Below are positions 45,231 to 54,048 of a stretch of DNA of 64,000 nucleotides, in pieces (the first letter of the stretch is position 1; every line of letters starts with the position of its first letter). Both the position numbers and the translations under genes were made by a program. The notes under the pieces are model-generated. The model was not told the origin of the DNA and searched no databases. It was given only the letters and a program-made list of their open reading frames with translations. The stretch comes from Desulfosediminicola ganghwensis (GTDB taxonomy: Bacteria > Desulfobacterota > Desulfobulbia > Desulfobulbales > Desulfocapsaceae): contig NZ_CP050699.1 in NCBI RefSeq assembly GCF_005116675.2, forward strand, positions 3,992,001-4,056,000, read 5' to 3'.

Positions 45231-45947
45231 CTAAATGCTCAGGTCTTCAGAGGTCATGTCTATGGTGATCATAAAACCTGTAGTCCCTTTGAATTCGAAA
45301 GCCTTGTCACCGACTTTCCAGGTTTCAATTTCATTGGGCATCATTTTGAAACCACTATTTCTTGGCGCCCCAAAATACGCAATATTATTCAACATGGCTG
45401 AATGATCTTCCATTCCCTGCCAACTATTCAGGATGATGTGAGCATTCTCACCGCCAGCGAGCTTTGCCTCTGCACGCTGCTCCGATGCCACCCATTCTAT
45501 GGTAGTATCAGCCATCACCTCGAATGATTGCCATTTCACAGGGAAAACGTTCCCCAGAATGACTTTTATCGCCTCTTTCTGGTCATCTGTAGTTCCTATC
45601 TGAAAAGTGAGTATTGCCCAATCGGTCTCACCGTCTTTCCAGGTCTCACCAAGATCACCAGCAACCCAGAATTTTACGCCGGCAAGATCAGTCTCACCAT
45701 AGTGGCCCTTGTTGACCTTATAAGCCATATTAAATTTGCAGAAGTGTTTTGCACCATCTTCGGTTTGATGCAACGCTGGCTCGGTGTTGAAATAACATTG
45801 GCAGAACATCGGGCAACTGCACGCCTCAATAACTGTGCCGTTAAAATGCCAATTTTCAGCCTCAGCACCTGATGACTGTAAGGGCCCTAGAAGAATAAAT
45901 GCTGCGGCTAATATGCCGATAAACAAGGAATAATTGTTTGTTTTCAT
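45231..45947 (-). CDS. Secreted DUF1326 domain protein
   Basis: A 238-residue protein with an N-terminal signal peptide (FIGILAAAFILLGPLQSSGA) and a DUF1326 domain: WHFNGTVIEACSCPMFCQCYF, then FNMAYKVNKGHYGETDLAG, TFQIGTTDDQKEAIKVIL, and a C-terminal GTTGFMITIDM. The cysteine cluster C-x-C-x3-C-x-C in EACSCPMFCQCYF is a plausible metal or heme-processing site; the family's role is unknown. GGAGGATCG precedes the ATG. It is monocistronic with its own terminator. Confidence 0.9.
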   Translation of the reverse strand: MKTNNYSLFIGILAAAFILLGPLQSSGAEAENWHFNGTVIEACSCPMFCQCYFNTEPALHQTEDGAKHFCKFNMAYKVNKGHYGETDLAGVKFWVAGDLGETWKDGETDWAILTFQIGTTDDQKEAIKVILGNVFPVKWQSFEVMADTTIEWVASEQRAEAKLAGGENAHIILNSWQGMEDHSAMLNNIAYFGAPRNSGFKMMPNEIETWKVGDKAFEFKGTTGFMITIDMTSEDLSI

Positions 45948-46281
45948 TGTGCGATCCTCCCCGTTTGGAATTCTTGTTATCCGAACGTCTATACGGAGGA
46001 CCCAATGAGATGTTTGGTCTGATCCAGATCACTGCTCACTGCATACAAGTTCAAGCACCCTTGACGCTCCTCACAAGTAAAGACGTCTGGGACGTAAATG
46101 AAAAATATGGATTGTGCGTGGTATGTCAAATCAATCTGGAAAGCGTGAACTATATAGTTCAGTAGTAATTACAAAACATTCCAACTATTCAGTGAACTTC
46201 ATAGAAAGTTACCTGTAACGTTAGACTGTAAACGAAAACAGATCAGACCATCAGAGTCAATGGCAAGACAGTGAAGCTGAG
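45948..46281. other. Intergenic region, 334 bp
   Basis: Spacer upstream of the DUF1326 gene and downstream of the 128-residue hypothetical gene. No feature recognised. Confidence 0.45.
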
Positions 46282-46668
46282 CTAAATATCAATTTCATAA
46301 TTGTCGATTATGTAAGCCATAATCTCATCCATCTTCTTTTCAGAAATGATTTGTAAAAAAACATGTGAATCAAGATAGGCCAAAAGGAAATTGACAGAGT
46401 AGTTTAAGGTATCATCAGGTTCAATTTCAAAGTCTTTAATCCTTTCCTCTATAGCATATGCTGTGACTTCCTCACCAAGGACGGCATCAGTTACCCCTCT
46501 GTTTTTCAGGCAAAGCCAAGGTCCATATTGGTAAACATTCTCTAAGCTATCCCTTGAAAGATCAGGATCTCGAGTCACTACCATCTCAACTGCCATGTTT
46601 AACGAGTCCATTACTTCCTTGGCCCAATCTTTATTTTTCTTTGGCGGTTTCATAATGTCTTTGAGCAA
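46282..46668 (-). CDS. Hypothetical acidic protein, 128 aa
   Basis: Unrecognised. The 128-residue frame encodes a soluble, mostly helical acidic protein with a basic start (MKPPKKNKDWAKEV) and C-terminal ISEKKMDEIMAYIIDNYEIDI. An in-frame ATG six codons in is a possible alternative start. Base composition is more A+T-rich than the metabolic genes nearby, and it lies next to an IS110 insertion in a gene-poor stretch, so it may be part of an acquired or decaying segment. Confidence 0.5.
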   Translation of the reverse strand: MLKDIMKPPKKNKDWAKEVMDSLNMAVEMVVTRDPDLSRDSLENVYQYGPWLCLKNRGVTDAVLGEEVTAYAIEERIKDFEIEPDDTLNYSVNFLLAYLDSHVFLQIISEKKMDEIMAYIIDNYEIDI

Positions 46669-47290
46669 AGCGTGAAGTTGACCAGAGGATTTCAGCGAGT
46701 CCGCGTTGAGAGATCGTATATTCCCTTAACATGCTTCAGATACGTGAACTCAACTTCAGATGACCAATTATGATTGAGATAGATATTTCTCCTTTTTTTA
46801 AGTAGAGGCACCGTAACTGCAAAAATACGCAAATTGCACATATTATGAATGAACACTGCAATGCTCCTCCACGACTTTGAAAGGAACATACCCCAACATA
46901 ACAAAGTATTACCGTAGCAAGACTGGGCCAAATAGTTGCAATTGTCAATACATATATTACCTATATAAGGGATATAAAGTTAAATAATCAAGAATATCAT
47001 GTAATTGATGGAAACCTTACAAACTCTCATCAATATTCCAATAACGCTATTCGATATAATCAGAGGATATCCCTCCTCGCTCCTTGTATGTTGCGCCCAT
47101 ACTCCTACATAGTTTACTAAGTAACATATTTCGCTACATGACCGTAACAGATCGACCACTCCTTGGGACAATTAAACTACGAGCCCGTGTGTGAGCGCTG
47201 GTCGTTATGGTCCTTTCTGCTTAACCCGAACAGTTGCCGGGGCCTTACTAAGAGCCCGCATTTCACAAGGCTGGGAAACGGAAATCTAAC
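46669..47290. other. Gene-poor A+T-rich region, 622 bp, left flank of IS110
   Basis: No supported gene. The last 130 bases (47160-47290) are GC-richer and contain potential stems; they precede the IS110 transposase and are the most likely place for a left-end bridge RNA. Confidence 0.4.
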
Positions 47291-48400
47291 ATGGATCAAC
47301 AGATATTTATTGGAATTGATGTATCAAAAACTAAGCTGGACATCGCCGTTCGGCCAACCAAGGAAAAATGGAGTACAGCCAATGCTCCAACGGAAATTTC
47401 CGCTCTGGTAAAACGCTTTGAGGAATTACAGCCTACATTGATTGTTCTTGAATCAACGGGCGGCCTTGAGATTCCCCTCGTAAGTGAACTTGCCAAGAAA
47501 TTCCTACCCATTGTCGTAGTAAACCCCAGACAGGTGAGGGACTTTGCTAAAGCTACTGGCAAGTTGGCAAAAACAGATTCTATCGATTCTGAAATAATCG
47601 CTCGATTTGGTGAAGCTATTCGACCAGAACCTCGACCGATCAAAGACGAGCAAGCTCGAGAATTGGATGCTGTTCTAGTGCGCCGCAGGCAAATTGTGGA
47701 CATGTTAACTATGGAAAAAAATCGCCTTAGATGCTCTACAAAACATGTTCGCAAAGATCTTGAAGCACATATCAAATGGCTGGAAAAACGTTTGCAAAAC
47801 GTTGATGGGGATCTCCAAAAGCTCATCCAGCAATCAGATGTCTGGCGAGTAAACGATAAAATATTACAAAGCGTGCCAGGTGTAGGACCAGTATTGTCGC
47901 TTGCACTCCTAGCAGGCTTGCCTGAGTTGGGCCAACTCAACAGAAAAGAGGTGGCAGCACTGGCCGGAGTAGCTCCACTCAATCGAGATAGCGGCTTTTT
48001 TCGCGGTTCCCGAAGAATATGGGGAGGGAGAGCCCAGATAAGATCTGTCTTGTACATGGGGGCTTTGACAGCCGCACGCTGCAACCCTGTCATCAGGACT
48101 TTCCACGAGCAATTAATTGCTCGTGGAAAAAAGCCTAAGGTTGCTCTGACGGCATGCATGCGGAAACTCTTAACCATCCTAAATGTCATGGTGAGAAATC
48201 AAACCACTTGGTCGCCTACTTATGCTGAACAAAGATGATGAAATTTAAAACCCTTACCTCTGAGTCAGTTGCAGATTTCATCTGTACGATTAGGTTTGAC
48301 TTTGAACACAGTTGCTCACACCTAACTCCTCACTGCTGAAATAAACTCATTGACACAACCCTGATTCCGCAGCACAATAGCCTCTCTCTCCCCACACATT
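47160..48400 (+). mobile_element. IS110-family insertion sequence (approximate limits)
   Basis: A single intact DEDD-type transposase gene is flanked by GC-shifted non-coding ends. Elements of this family lack terminal inverted repeats and the exact borders were not determined; the limits given are estimates. Confidence 0.6.
47291..48238 (+). CDS. IS110-family (RNA-guided) transposase
   Basis: A 315-residue DEDD recombinase. The N-terminal RuvC-like domain has D10 in FIGIDVSKTKLD, E in LESTGGLE and the aspartates in KTDSIDSEIIARFGE. The C-terminal Tnp2 domain has the SVPGVGPVLSLALLAGLPEL helix-hairpin motif, LAGVAPLNRDSGFFRGSRRI with the candidate catalytic serine, and GGRAQIRSVLYMGALTAARCNP. 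Both halves are intact and the length is normal, so the element may be active. It sits in a gene-poor region before an EamA gene. Confidence 0.94.
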   Translation: MDQQIFIGIDVSKTKLDIAVRPTKEKWSTANAPTEISALVKRFEELQPTLIVLESTGGLEIPLVSELAKKFLPIVVVNPRQVRDFAKATGKLAKTDSIDSEIIARFGEAIRPEPRPIKDEQARELDAVLVRRRQIVDMLTMEKNRLRCSTKHVRKDLEAHIKWLEKRLQNVDGDLQKLIQQSDVWRVNDKILQSVPGVGPVLSLALLAGLPELGQLNRKEVAALAGVAPLNRDSGFFRGSRRIWGGRAQIRSVLYMGALTAARCNPVIRTFHEQLIARGKKPKVALTACMRKLLTILNVMVRNQTTWSPTYAEQR

Positions 48401-48414
48401 CATAAGGATTTTCA

Positions 48415-49317
48415 ATGCGGTACCTTACCTACGTTTCACTGGTTTTCACAATGCTGCTCTGGGGCGGCACTTTCATTGCCGGGCGCTCCCTCGCCGGTTC
48501 AGTAAGCCCTGCTGCGGCAGCATTTTTTCGCTTTACCATTGCCACTATCGCACTGGCTGTTCTGGTTAGATTAATTGATGGGCGGATCATTATTCCCCCA
48601 CGTAAGCTCTGGTTCAGACTGCTGCTTTTGGGGGCAACCGGCATCTTCAGTTACAACATCTGCTTTTTTACCGGCCTGCAATACCTTGAAGCTGGTCGGG
48701 CTTCATTGATTATCGCCCTGAATCCGCTCGCCATAGTTCTTGGTGCCACCCTTATTTTAGGAGAATTGCTCACTTTTAAGCAGGTTTGCGGGATTCTTAT
48801 TTCGCTTGTCGGAGCTTTTCTGGTTATCACAAATGGGCATCCCGGCATGGTGCTTGAGGGGGGATTCGGAACTGGTGAGTTGGCTATTCTCGGTTGTGTC
48901 GCAAGCTGGGCCGCCTATTCAATAATCGGCAGAACTGTCCTCAGCTCTCTTACCCCGCTTTCAGCAGTCTTCTATTCTTCGCTCTGCGGGACTTTATTGC
49001 TTCTGCCCTATGCACTTGCGGATGGTTCCGTTTTGAAGGCGTTTTCCTACTCTTCAAGTGACTGGTTGAGCCTTGGCTTCTTGGGCCTACTTGGCACAGC
49101 TGTTGGTTTTTCCCTTTACTACCGGGCCATTCAGGCTATTGGAGCCAGCAGGGCAAGTGTGTTCATCAACCTTGTTCCCTTTTTCGCCATCATTCTTTCC
49201 TGGTTTTTCCTCGATGAGTCAATCGGTCTTGCCGCCCTTTCTGGTGGACTGCTGCTGCTTGCCGGAGTAACCTTGACCAACCGAGGTGCAGCTGTAAAGG
49301 TGAACAAGACACAATGA
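48415..49317 (+). CDS. EamA-family (DMT) transporter
   Basis: A 300-residue membrane protein with ten hydrophobic segments in two EamA repeats: MLLWGGTFIAGRSLA and AAFFRFTIATIAL in the first, ILGCVASWAAYSIIGRTVL and LGFLGLLGTAVGFSLYYRAIQ with FINLVPFFAIILSWFFLDE in the second. An AAGGA lies eight bases before the ATG. Substrate unknown. Its TGA overlaps the ATG of the DUF3820 gene (ATGA), so the two are translationally coupled. It is more similar in layout to RhaT/YdcZ-type exporters than to the EamA gene at 7875. Confidence 0.92.
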   Translation: MRYLTYVSLVFTMLLWGGTFIAGRSLAGSVSPAAAAFFRFTIATIALAVLVRLIDGRIIIPPRKLWFRLLLLGATGIFSYNICFFTGLQYLEAGRASLIIALNPLAIVLGATLILGELLTFKQVCGILISLVGAFLVITNGHPGMVLEGGFGTGELAILGCVASWAAYSIIGRTVLSSLTPLSAVFYSSLCGTLLLLPYALADGSVLKAFSYSSSDWLSLGFLGLLGTAVGFSLYYRAIQAIGASRASVFINLVPFFAIILSWFFLDESIGLAALSGGLLLLAGVTLTNRGAAVKVNKTQ

Positions 49318-49583
49318 TTGACGATAAGACAAATTCTCCGGGCCAGGTCATGCCTTTCAACTATCAGGCCTTGCTTGAGCTTGCCGAGACGAAAATGCCA
49401 TTTGGCAAATATAGCGGCAGGCTATTGATAGATCTGCCCGAGCGATATGTGGTCTGGTTTGCCGGTGAAGGATTCCCGCCGGGAAAACTTGGCGTAATGT
49501 TGCGGACTGTTTATGAAATTAAAGTCAACGGACTGGAATATTTATTTGACCCCATAAGAAAGACGCCCAGAAAGCAGGCGTAA
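49314..49583 (+). CDS. DUF3820 family protein, 89 aa
   Basis: An 89-residue protein. The DUF3820 signature MPFGKYSGRLLIDLPERYVVWFAGEGFPPGKLG is complete. The same motif occurs at the start or end of several DNA-polymerase-III-epsilon-like exonucleases and as stand-alone proteins; the function is unknown. It overlaps the EamA gene by 4 bp and is followed by a winged-helix-like hypothetical gene 53 bp later, so a three-gene operon is likely. Confidence 0.9.
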   Translation: MIDDKTNSPGQVMPFNYQALLELAETKMPFGKYSGRLLIDLPERYVVWFAGEGFPPGKLGVMLRTVYEIKVNGLEYLFDPIRKTPRKQA

Positions 49584-49635
49584 ATGCATTCAGACCAACT
49601 GTTTTCCAATAATCAGCTATAGACAAGGAACCCAT

Positions 49636-50190
49636 ATGACTATTGACACACCGGAGAAGGACAGCTTTTTGCAGGAATTGCATCGCACTTCAGGTGGGGA
49701 AGCCAGGACACATGTCTCGATGTATAAGCTGGGTGAGAGTTTGGGACTGACACGATCTGAAGCATCAGCCTTGAGCGAAGACCTCATTATTGACGGCTAT
49801 GTGGAGTTACAAAATCTTTCCGGTGCTATATCCATAACCCAGGAAGGCCTGGCCGCTATTGGAATTACTGCCGAAGTATCACCACCCCAGAATCTTCCGC
49901 AATTAAGCGGAGAAAAGATCATCACCGACAACGACAGCCAGCTGCTGAACCGTGCTATAGACAAAGTACGAAAGTGTACATTCAACACCGATACCGATCT
50001 GGCCCAACTTGAAGAGTTACTGATCGATCTGAAAACACTCGAGATCCAACTCCTGTCCAGCAGACCCAAAACAACCGTTGTCCACGCTATACTAACCTCT
50101 ATAAAAGAGGAAATTAGGCAACATGCTGCCAGTGACGCCCTCTCAAACCTCGAAGCCGAGTTGGAGAGTCTGGTCAACCTTAATAATTAG
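49636..50190 (+). CDS. Hypothetical protein with winged-helix-like N-terminus, 184 aa
   Basis: A 184-residue soluble protein. Residues about 20-80 (HVSMYKLGESLGLTRSEASALSEDLIIDGYVELQNLSG with ISITQEGLAAIG) look like a winged helix-turn-helix as seen in many small regulators. The rest is an acidic helical region, probably coiled-coil, containing KVRKCTFNTDTDLAQLEELLIDLKTLEIQLLSS. AAGGAA precedes the ATG. The gene follows DUF3820. I do not recognise a named family; the pattern of HTH plus helical tail recurs in cyanobacteria and proteobacteria as hypothetical proteins. Confidence 0.65.
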   Translation: MTIDTPEKDSFLQELHRTSGGEARTHVSMYKLGESLGLTRSEASALSEDLIIDGYVELQNLSGAISITQEGLAAIGITAEVSPPQNLPQLSGEKIITDNDSQLLNRAIDKVRKCTFNTDTDLAQLEELLIDLKTLEIQLLSSRPKTTVVHAILTSIKEEIRQHAASDALSNLEAELESLVNLNN

Positions 50191-50221
50191 CGTGTCGGCA
50201 GAACCACATGAGATATTCGGC

Positions 50222-50440
50222 TTACAACGGAGAGGAGTTCTTCAGCCGATGAATTATTACGAAAGCAAGCGCCGCCAGTTCATTGCGGCTCAATTCTGAT
50301 TCCAGCTTCTGTAATCGGGCCTGTATGCGTTCCGAAGACCCGGGGTCTTCCTCCGCTAGCCTGTGGGCTTCTGCCATCTGCTGTTCGTTGATACAATGTA
50401 CTGACTTGCCGCCCAAAAGCGGGATCGGGTCATGAACCAC
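50222..50440 (-). CDS. Small hypothetical protein, 72 aa, coupled to the IscA-like gene
   Basis: A 72-residue protein: MVHDPIPLLGGKSVHCINEQQMAEAHRL, then an acidic helix and ALAFVIIHRLK. It starts inside the 3' end of the IscA-like gene (11-bp overlap), which argues for a real, translationally coupled gene. No known motif; one cysteine in SVHCINEQQ. Possibly an accessory of Fe-S assembly (inference from position only). Confidence 0.6.
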   Translation of the reverse strand: MVHDPIPLLGGKSVHCINEQQMAEAHRLAEEDPGSSERIQARLQKLESELSRNELAALAFVIIHRLKNSSPL

Positions 50441-50792
50441 AGCTCACTCCTTTTTTATTCAGGGTAGGGAAACCAGCCAACTCAAAACTCGCACCGCAGC
50501 CACACGACGAGCTATTTGAACCGTTGGTGAAACGGAAGCCGGCGGAAATCAGATCGTCAGAATAGTCGATATCGAGTCCGTCCAGAAATAGGGTTGACTC
50601 CTGGTCCGACACCACAACGATACCGTCTTCGTTTTGCACCACCGATTCCCCCTGCCGCTTTTCTGTGTCTATCTCTGCGTCGTAGGTCATACCGGCACAA
50701 CCACCCCTTTTCACAGTTATACGTACAAACCGGTCACTTCCCTGCAGCTCTTTTGCCAGCATCCCTTTAGCCTTTTCACTGAATGTTATCAT
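50430..50792 (-). CDS. HesB/IscA-type Fe-S carrier protein
   Basis: About 120 residues. It has the three conserved A-type carrier cysteines: one in VKRGGCAGMTYDAEID and two in NSSSCGCGASF. The segment LDGLDIDYSDDLISAGFRFTN is typical. I chose the ATG at 50792 (MITFSEKAKGML), where the family usually begins, with AAGGTGAG upstream. The frame is open 34 codons further. The C-terminal extension FPTLNKKGVSCGS adds one more cysteine. Such proteins hand [2Fe-2S] or [4Fe-4S] clusters to apo-enzymes. Confidence 0.9.
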   Translation of the reverse strand: MITFSEKAKGMLAKELQGSDRFVRITVKRGGCAGMTYDAEIDTEKRQGESVVQNEDGIVVVSDQESTLFLDGLDIDYSDDLISAGFRFTNGSNSSSCGCGASFELAGFPTLNKKGVSCGS

Positions 50793-51029
50793 CTCCAGTC
50801 TCACCTTCATCAAATTGTAAGCAGATAAGAATTTGTTGTACTCATTCATAGTACAGCGTTCTTCCGCCCCAGACACCATAGGGTCGTTCGACAAAAGATG
50901 AAGAGTAAATTTATTCTCATATACACATTACGAAATAAGAGAACGGTTAACCGATTGCTCGAATGGACTTACATGGAATGATACCCCCATTACGGGAGCA
51001 AAAGTCACTGACTATATCAGGATTATCGA

Positions 51030-51064
51030 CAAAAAAAGGCCCGTCGGATAATCCGACGGGCCTT
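51030..51064 (-). terminator. Terminator of the nfnAB operon
   Basis: A perfect inverted repeat AAGGCCCGTCGGAT / ATCCGACGGGCCTT is followed, reading leftward, by a T7 run. It stands about 35 bp after the nfnB stop. Confidence 0.92.
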
Positions 51065-51097
51065 CATATGCAGTGGCTTAAACTACAGCTTTAACGC

Positions 51098-52510
51098 TTA
51101 CCAACCAAGGGTCAGATAATCGTGCATGGAGTTGGCGGCAGCACGACCTGCGCCCATGGCCAGGATAACGGTTGCAGCACCGGTCACAATATCACCACCA
51201 GCCCAGACACCTCTCATGGTAGTCTTGCCGTTGGCCTCGTCCGCATCGATGTTGCCCCATCTGTTCAGCTTGATATCAGGAGTTTCCGCAGTGAGCAGCG
51301 GGTTCGCACCGGAACCTACAGCCACGATACAGAGATCGGTTTCCAGGTGGAACTCGGAACCCTCGATGGCTACAGGGCGGCGACGTCCGGAAGCATCCGG
51401 CTCGCCAAGTTCCATCTTCAGGCATTCCATACCGGTCAGACGACCATTCTCGTCACCAATGTACTTAGTGGGGTTGGTGAGCAGAAACAGCTCGATACCC
51501 TCTTCTTCCGCATGATGAATCTCCGCGGCACGGGCAGGCATCTCTTCGCGGGAGCGGCGGTAAACAACACGAACCTTCTCCGCACCAAGACGCATTGCGG
51601 TACGGGCCGCATCCATGGCCACATTACCTGCTCCAAGTACGGTGACGTTTTTGCCCTTTGGAATTGGGGTATCCACTTTCGGGTACTCATAGGCCTTCAT
51701 AAGATTGGCCCGGGTCAGGTATTCGTTGGCAGAGAGGATGCCGACCAGGTTCTCACCAGGGATATTCATAAAACGTGGCAGACCAGCGCCAACGCCAATG
51801 TAGACGGCATCGAAACCTTCATCCAGGAGTTCCTGAATAGAAACAGTCTTGCCTACCACGGCATTACACTCGACTTTTACGCCAAGACGCTCCAGAAAAT
51901 TGACCTCCTGAGCCACGATAGCCTTGGGTAGACGGAACTCCGGGATTCCGTAGACCAGAACGCCGCCCGGCTTGTGAAAAGCTTCAAAAATGGTGACGTC
52001 ATGACCTTTGACAATGAGATCGCCGGCAACGGTAAGACCGGAAGGACCGGAACCAACCACGGCAACTTTCTTGCCGGTAGGCTCAGCTTTTGGTGGCAAC
52101 TCGCCGGTACCGTTTTCACGCTCGTAGTCGGCGCAAAAACGCTCAAGGTTACCAATAGCCACCGGCTCGCCTTTCCGGCCAACGATACATAAACCTTCAC
52201 ACTGGGACTCCTGCGGGCAGACACGGCCACAGACCGCAGGCAGGGCATTTTTGCTCCAGAGATTACGAATAGCGCCAGTCATATCACCCTGGCTCAACAG
52301 ATCGATGAAACCTGGGATATCAACACCTACCGGGCAGCCCTGAACACAGGCCGGCTTTTTACACTGCAGGCAGCGGGCAGCTTCTTCCTGGGCCATTTTC
52401 ACAGTATAGCCGGTGGGTACTTCAAGAAAATTGCGCGCCCTTACCTTCGGCTCCTGCTCAGGCATGGCAATTCTTGGATTTTTGGTATTCTTCGCAGCTT
52501 TCTCAGCCAT
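51098..52510 (-). CDS. nfnB: NfnB: NADPH-binding subunit of NADH-dependent ferredoxin:NADP+ oxidoreductase
   Basis: About 470 residues of the glutamate-synthase small-subunit/SudA type. The N-terminal Fe-S part is ARCLQCKKPACVQGCPVGVDIPGFI and CGRVCPQESQCEGLC. A first nucleotide fold has VAVVGSGPSGLTVAGDL (FAD), the second VTVLGAGNVAMDAARTAMRLG (NADPH). Alone such a protein might be a glutamate synthase small subunit, but the adjacent NfnA-type gene and lack of a large subunit point to the electron-bifurcating NfnAB complex. The start at 52510 follows a GGAGG. NfnAB interconverts NADPH with NADH plus reduced ferredoxin. Confidence 0.92.
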   Translation of the reverse strand: MAEKAAKNTKNPRIAMPEQEPKVRARNFLEVPTGYTVKMAQEEAARCLQCKKPACVQGCPVGVDIPGFIDLLSQGDMTGAIRNLWSKNALPAVCGRVCPQESQCEGLCIVGRKGEPVAIGNLERFCADYERENGTGELPPKAEPTGKKVAVVGSGPSGLTVAGDLIVKGHDVTIFEAFHKPGGVLVYGIPEFRLPKAIVAQEVNFLERLGVKVECNAVVGKTVSIQELLDEGFDAVYIGVGAGLPRFMNIPGENLVGILSANEYLTRANLMKAYEYPKVDTPIPKGKNVTVLGAGNVAMDAARTAMRLGAEKVRVVYRRSREEMPARAAEIHHAEEEGIELFLLTNPTKYIGDENGRLTGMECLKMELGEPDASGRRRPVAIEGSEFHLETDLCIVAVGSGANPLLTAETPDIKLNRWGNIDADEANGKTTMRGVWAGGDIVTGAATVILAMGAGRAAANSMHDYLTLGW

Positions 52511-52614
52511 TGTTTCCTCCATATATAGAAACGATCAGACCATTACGTCTCAATCGTCACTTATCTATTTATGCTCCGGCTTTTCCGGAGACCAGATCAC
52601 CTGAAACCAAGATT

Positions 52615-53451
52615 TTAGTTCGCGTCACGAATGGTGCAGTACTCGTCGTGGCATTTCTTTTCTTCTTCCTGGTAGGCACGGAGACGGAGCATAAGCTCAT
52701 CGTAGTCGACTTTGTGACCGTCAAATTCTGGGCCGTCTACACAGGCAAATTTGGTCTCACCGCCAATTGTGACACGGCAACCGCCGCACATGCCGGTGCC
52801 ATCAACCATAATGGGGTTCAAGCTGACCATGGTTGGAACATCATAGTCTTTGGTTATATTGGAAACAGCTTTCATCATCGGCACAGGGCCAATAGCGACT
52901 ACCAGCTTCACATCTCCACCTTCCAGCACCTCTTTCATAACCTCTGTTACGAAGCCGTGATGACCGTAAGAGCCGTCATCGGTGCAGACACGCAGATCGT
53001 TACTGGCATCTTTCATCTGCTCTTCCATGATGAGCAGGCCTTTGTTTCTGGCACCTATAATACACGTAACATCGTTGCCAATCTCTTTGAGAGCACGGGT
53101 GATCGGATGAAGGACCGCTACACCGGTACCACCGCCAACGCAGATCACTTTGCCAACTTTTTCGATATGGGTTGCTTTACCCAGGGGACCGATGACATCC
53201 TGGTACCCATCGCCGACCTTCAGATCTCTGAAAATCGCAGTTGATTTGCCAACGACCATGTAGATTATGGTGATGGTTCCTTTTTCCGGATCGGTATCAG
53301 CCATGGTGAGAGGAATGCGTTCACCTTCCTCATTGGCTTTCAGGATTACAAACTGGCCAGGTTTCGCCTTCTTTGCAATGAGCGGAGCCTCAATCTCATT
53401 GAGAATCACCGTTCCTTCAGCCATTTCTTCTCGTCTTACAATCTTAAACAT
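52615..53451 (-). CDS. nfnA: NfnA: FAD/NAD(H)-binding subunit with [2Fe-2S] cluster
   Basis: About 278 residues of the dihydroorotate dehydrogenase electron-transfer (PyrK-like) family. The FAD domain contains KAKPGQFVILKANEEGERIPLTMAD; the NAD domain VICVGGGTGVAVLHPITRAL. A C-terminal [2Fe-2S] site is DGTGMCGGCRV with a later KFACVDGPEFDG. The GGAGGACAAT before the ATG at 53451 decides the start. It stands 104 bp upstream of nfnB on the same strand, the usual nfnA-nfnB order. A small 53-residue gene immediately upstream may belong to the operon. Confidence 0.93.
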   Translation of the reverse strand: MFKIVRREEMAEGTVILNEIEAPLIAKKAKPGQFVILKANEEGERIPLTMADTDPEKGTITIIYMVVGKSTAIFRDLKVGDGYQDVIGPLGKATHIEKVGKVICVGGGTGVAVLHPITRALKEIGNDVTCIIGARNKGLLIMEEQMKDASNDLRVCTDDGSYGHHGFVTEVMKEVLEGGDVKLVVAIGPVPMMKAVSNITKDYDVPTMVSLNPIMVDGTGMCGGCRVTIGGETKFACVDGPEFDGHKVDYDELMLRLRAYQEEEKKCHDEYCTIRDAN

Positions 53452-53553
53452 ATTGTCCTCCGGGTTGATAAATACCATTGGCCTGAACAGGTTACCTACA
53501 GTTCAGCTATATGATGAAACGAACCACTCCCGTACTATGTTCATAATTACGTT

Positions 53554-53715
53554 CTACATTTCTTCGTAGCAAAATATAAGAACCTCGGGGTCCTGCACGA
53601 CGATGAGCATATCGCCGCACTCGACGCTAAAAAATGAACGCTCGTTCGGATTCCCTTTCGGTTTACGTACTTCCGGGTCTTTCGGTAATTCGGGTAATTG
53701 CACTGCGTCAGCCAA
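53554..53715 (-). CDS. Small hypothetical protein, 53 aa, upstream of nfnA
   Basis: A short coding frame starting at TTG 53715 (GTG at 53703 is an alternative) and ending at 53554. It reads MADAVQLPELPKDPEVR, then KPKGNPNERSFFSVEC and GDMLIVVQDPEVLIFCYEEM. A stop lies two codons before the chosen start. Balanced amino-acid content and GC-rich third positions make it look coding. It is about 100 bp from nfnA on the same strand and may be the first gene of that operon. No known family is recognised; the two cysteines (in VECGD and IFCYEE) are worth noting. Confidence 0.55.
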   Translation of the reverse strand: MADAVQLPELPKDPEVRKPKGNPNERSFFSVECGDMLIVVQDPEVLIFCYEEM

Positions 53716-53931
53716 CGCTTAGCCCATTTACAGGGGTGTAGTCAAGACAGAAAATCTCTTTTAGATAAAATAGTTACTCCATAATGCCCTACCGTGTCAG
53801 GTGACGAAGAAATTTGTGCATCTTCGTCATGTTGTGCACATCCTCCCGCCCCGAGCCTATCCAGGTACAGCAGTTACAACAAACATTCAATTTGCATAAA
53901 TTGATTTCACTTGACCAGCATCCAAAATCAA

Positions 53932-53949
53932 TAGTACACATATGTACTA
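53932..53949. promoter_or_regulatory. Palindromic operator, probable MarR site
   Basis: TAGTACA-CATA-TGTACTA has perfect 7-bp arms and lies 100 bp upstream of the thioesterase-marR pair, just downstream of a TTGACC (53911) that could be the -35 box. Size and symmetry fit a MarR-family dimer. Confidence 0.6.
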
Positions 53950-54048
53950 TGTATCTCACATAATGTATAGTCATTGAGCAAAGAGCACTTTACCAGATAA
54001 GCTGGCATCATTAAACCGTAATCCTTTACTCAAGGAGGAAACAGGAGC

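Larger units (their letters stand above)
53452..54048. other. Region between nfnA and the thioesterase gene
   Basis: Contains the small gene at 53554-53715 and, at the right, the putative MarR operator and promoter. The stretch 53716-53930 shows nothing else I can support. Confidence 0.5.

Noticed and set aside
47296-48189. Long open frame (297 codons) antisense to the IS110 transposase
   Set aside because: The sense strand encodes a full IS110 protein with all motifs; the antisense product has no family features and mirrors codon bias.
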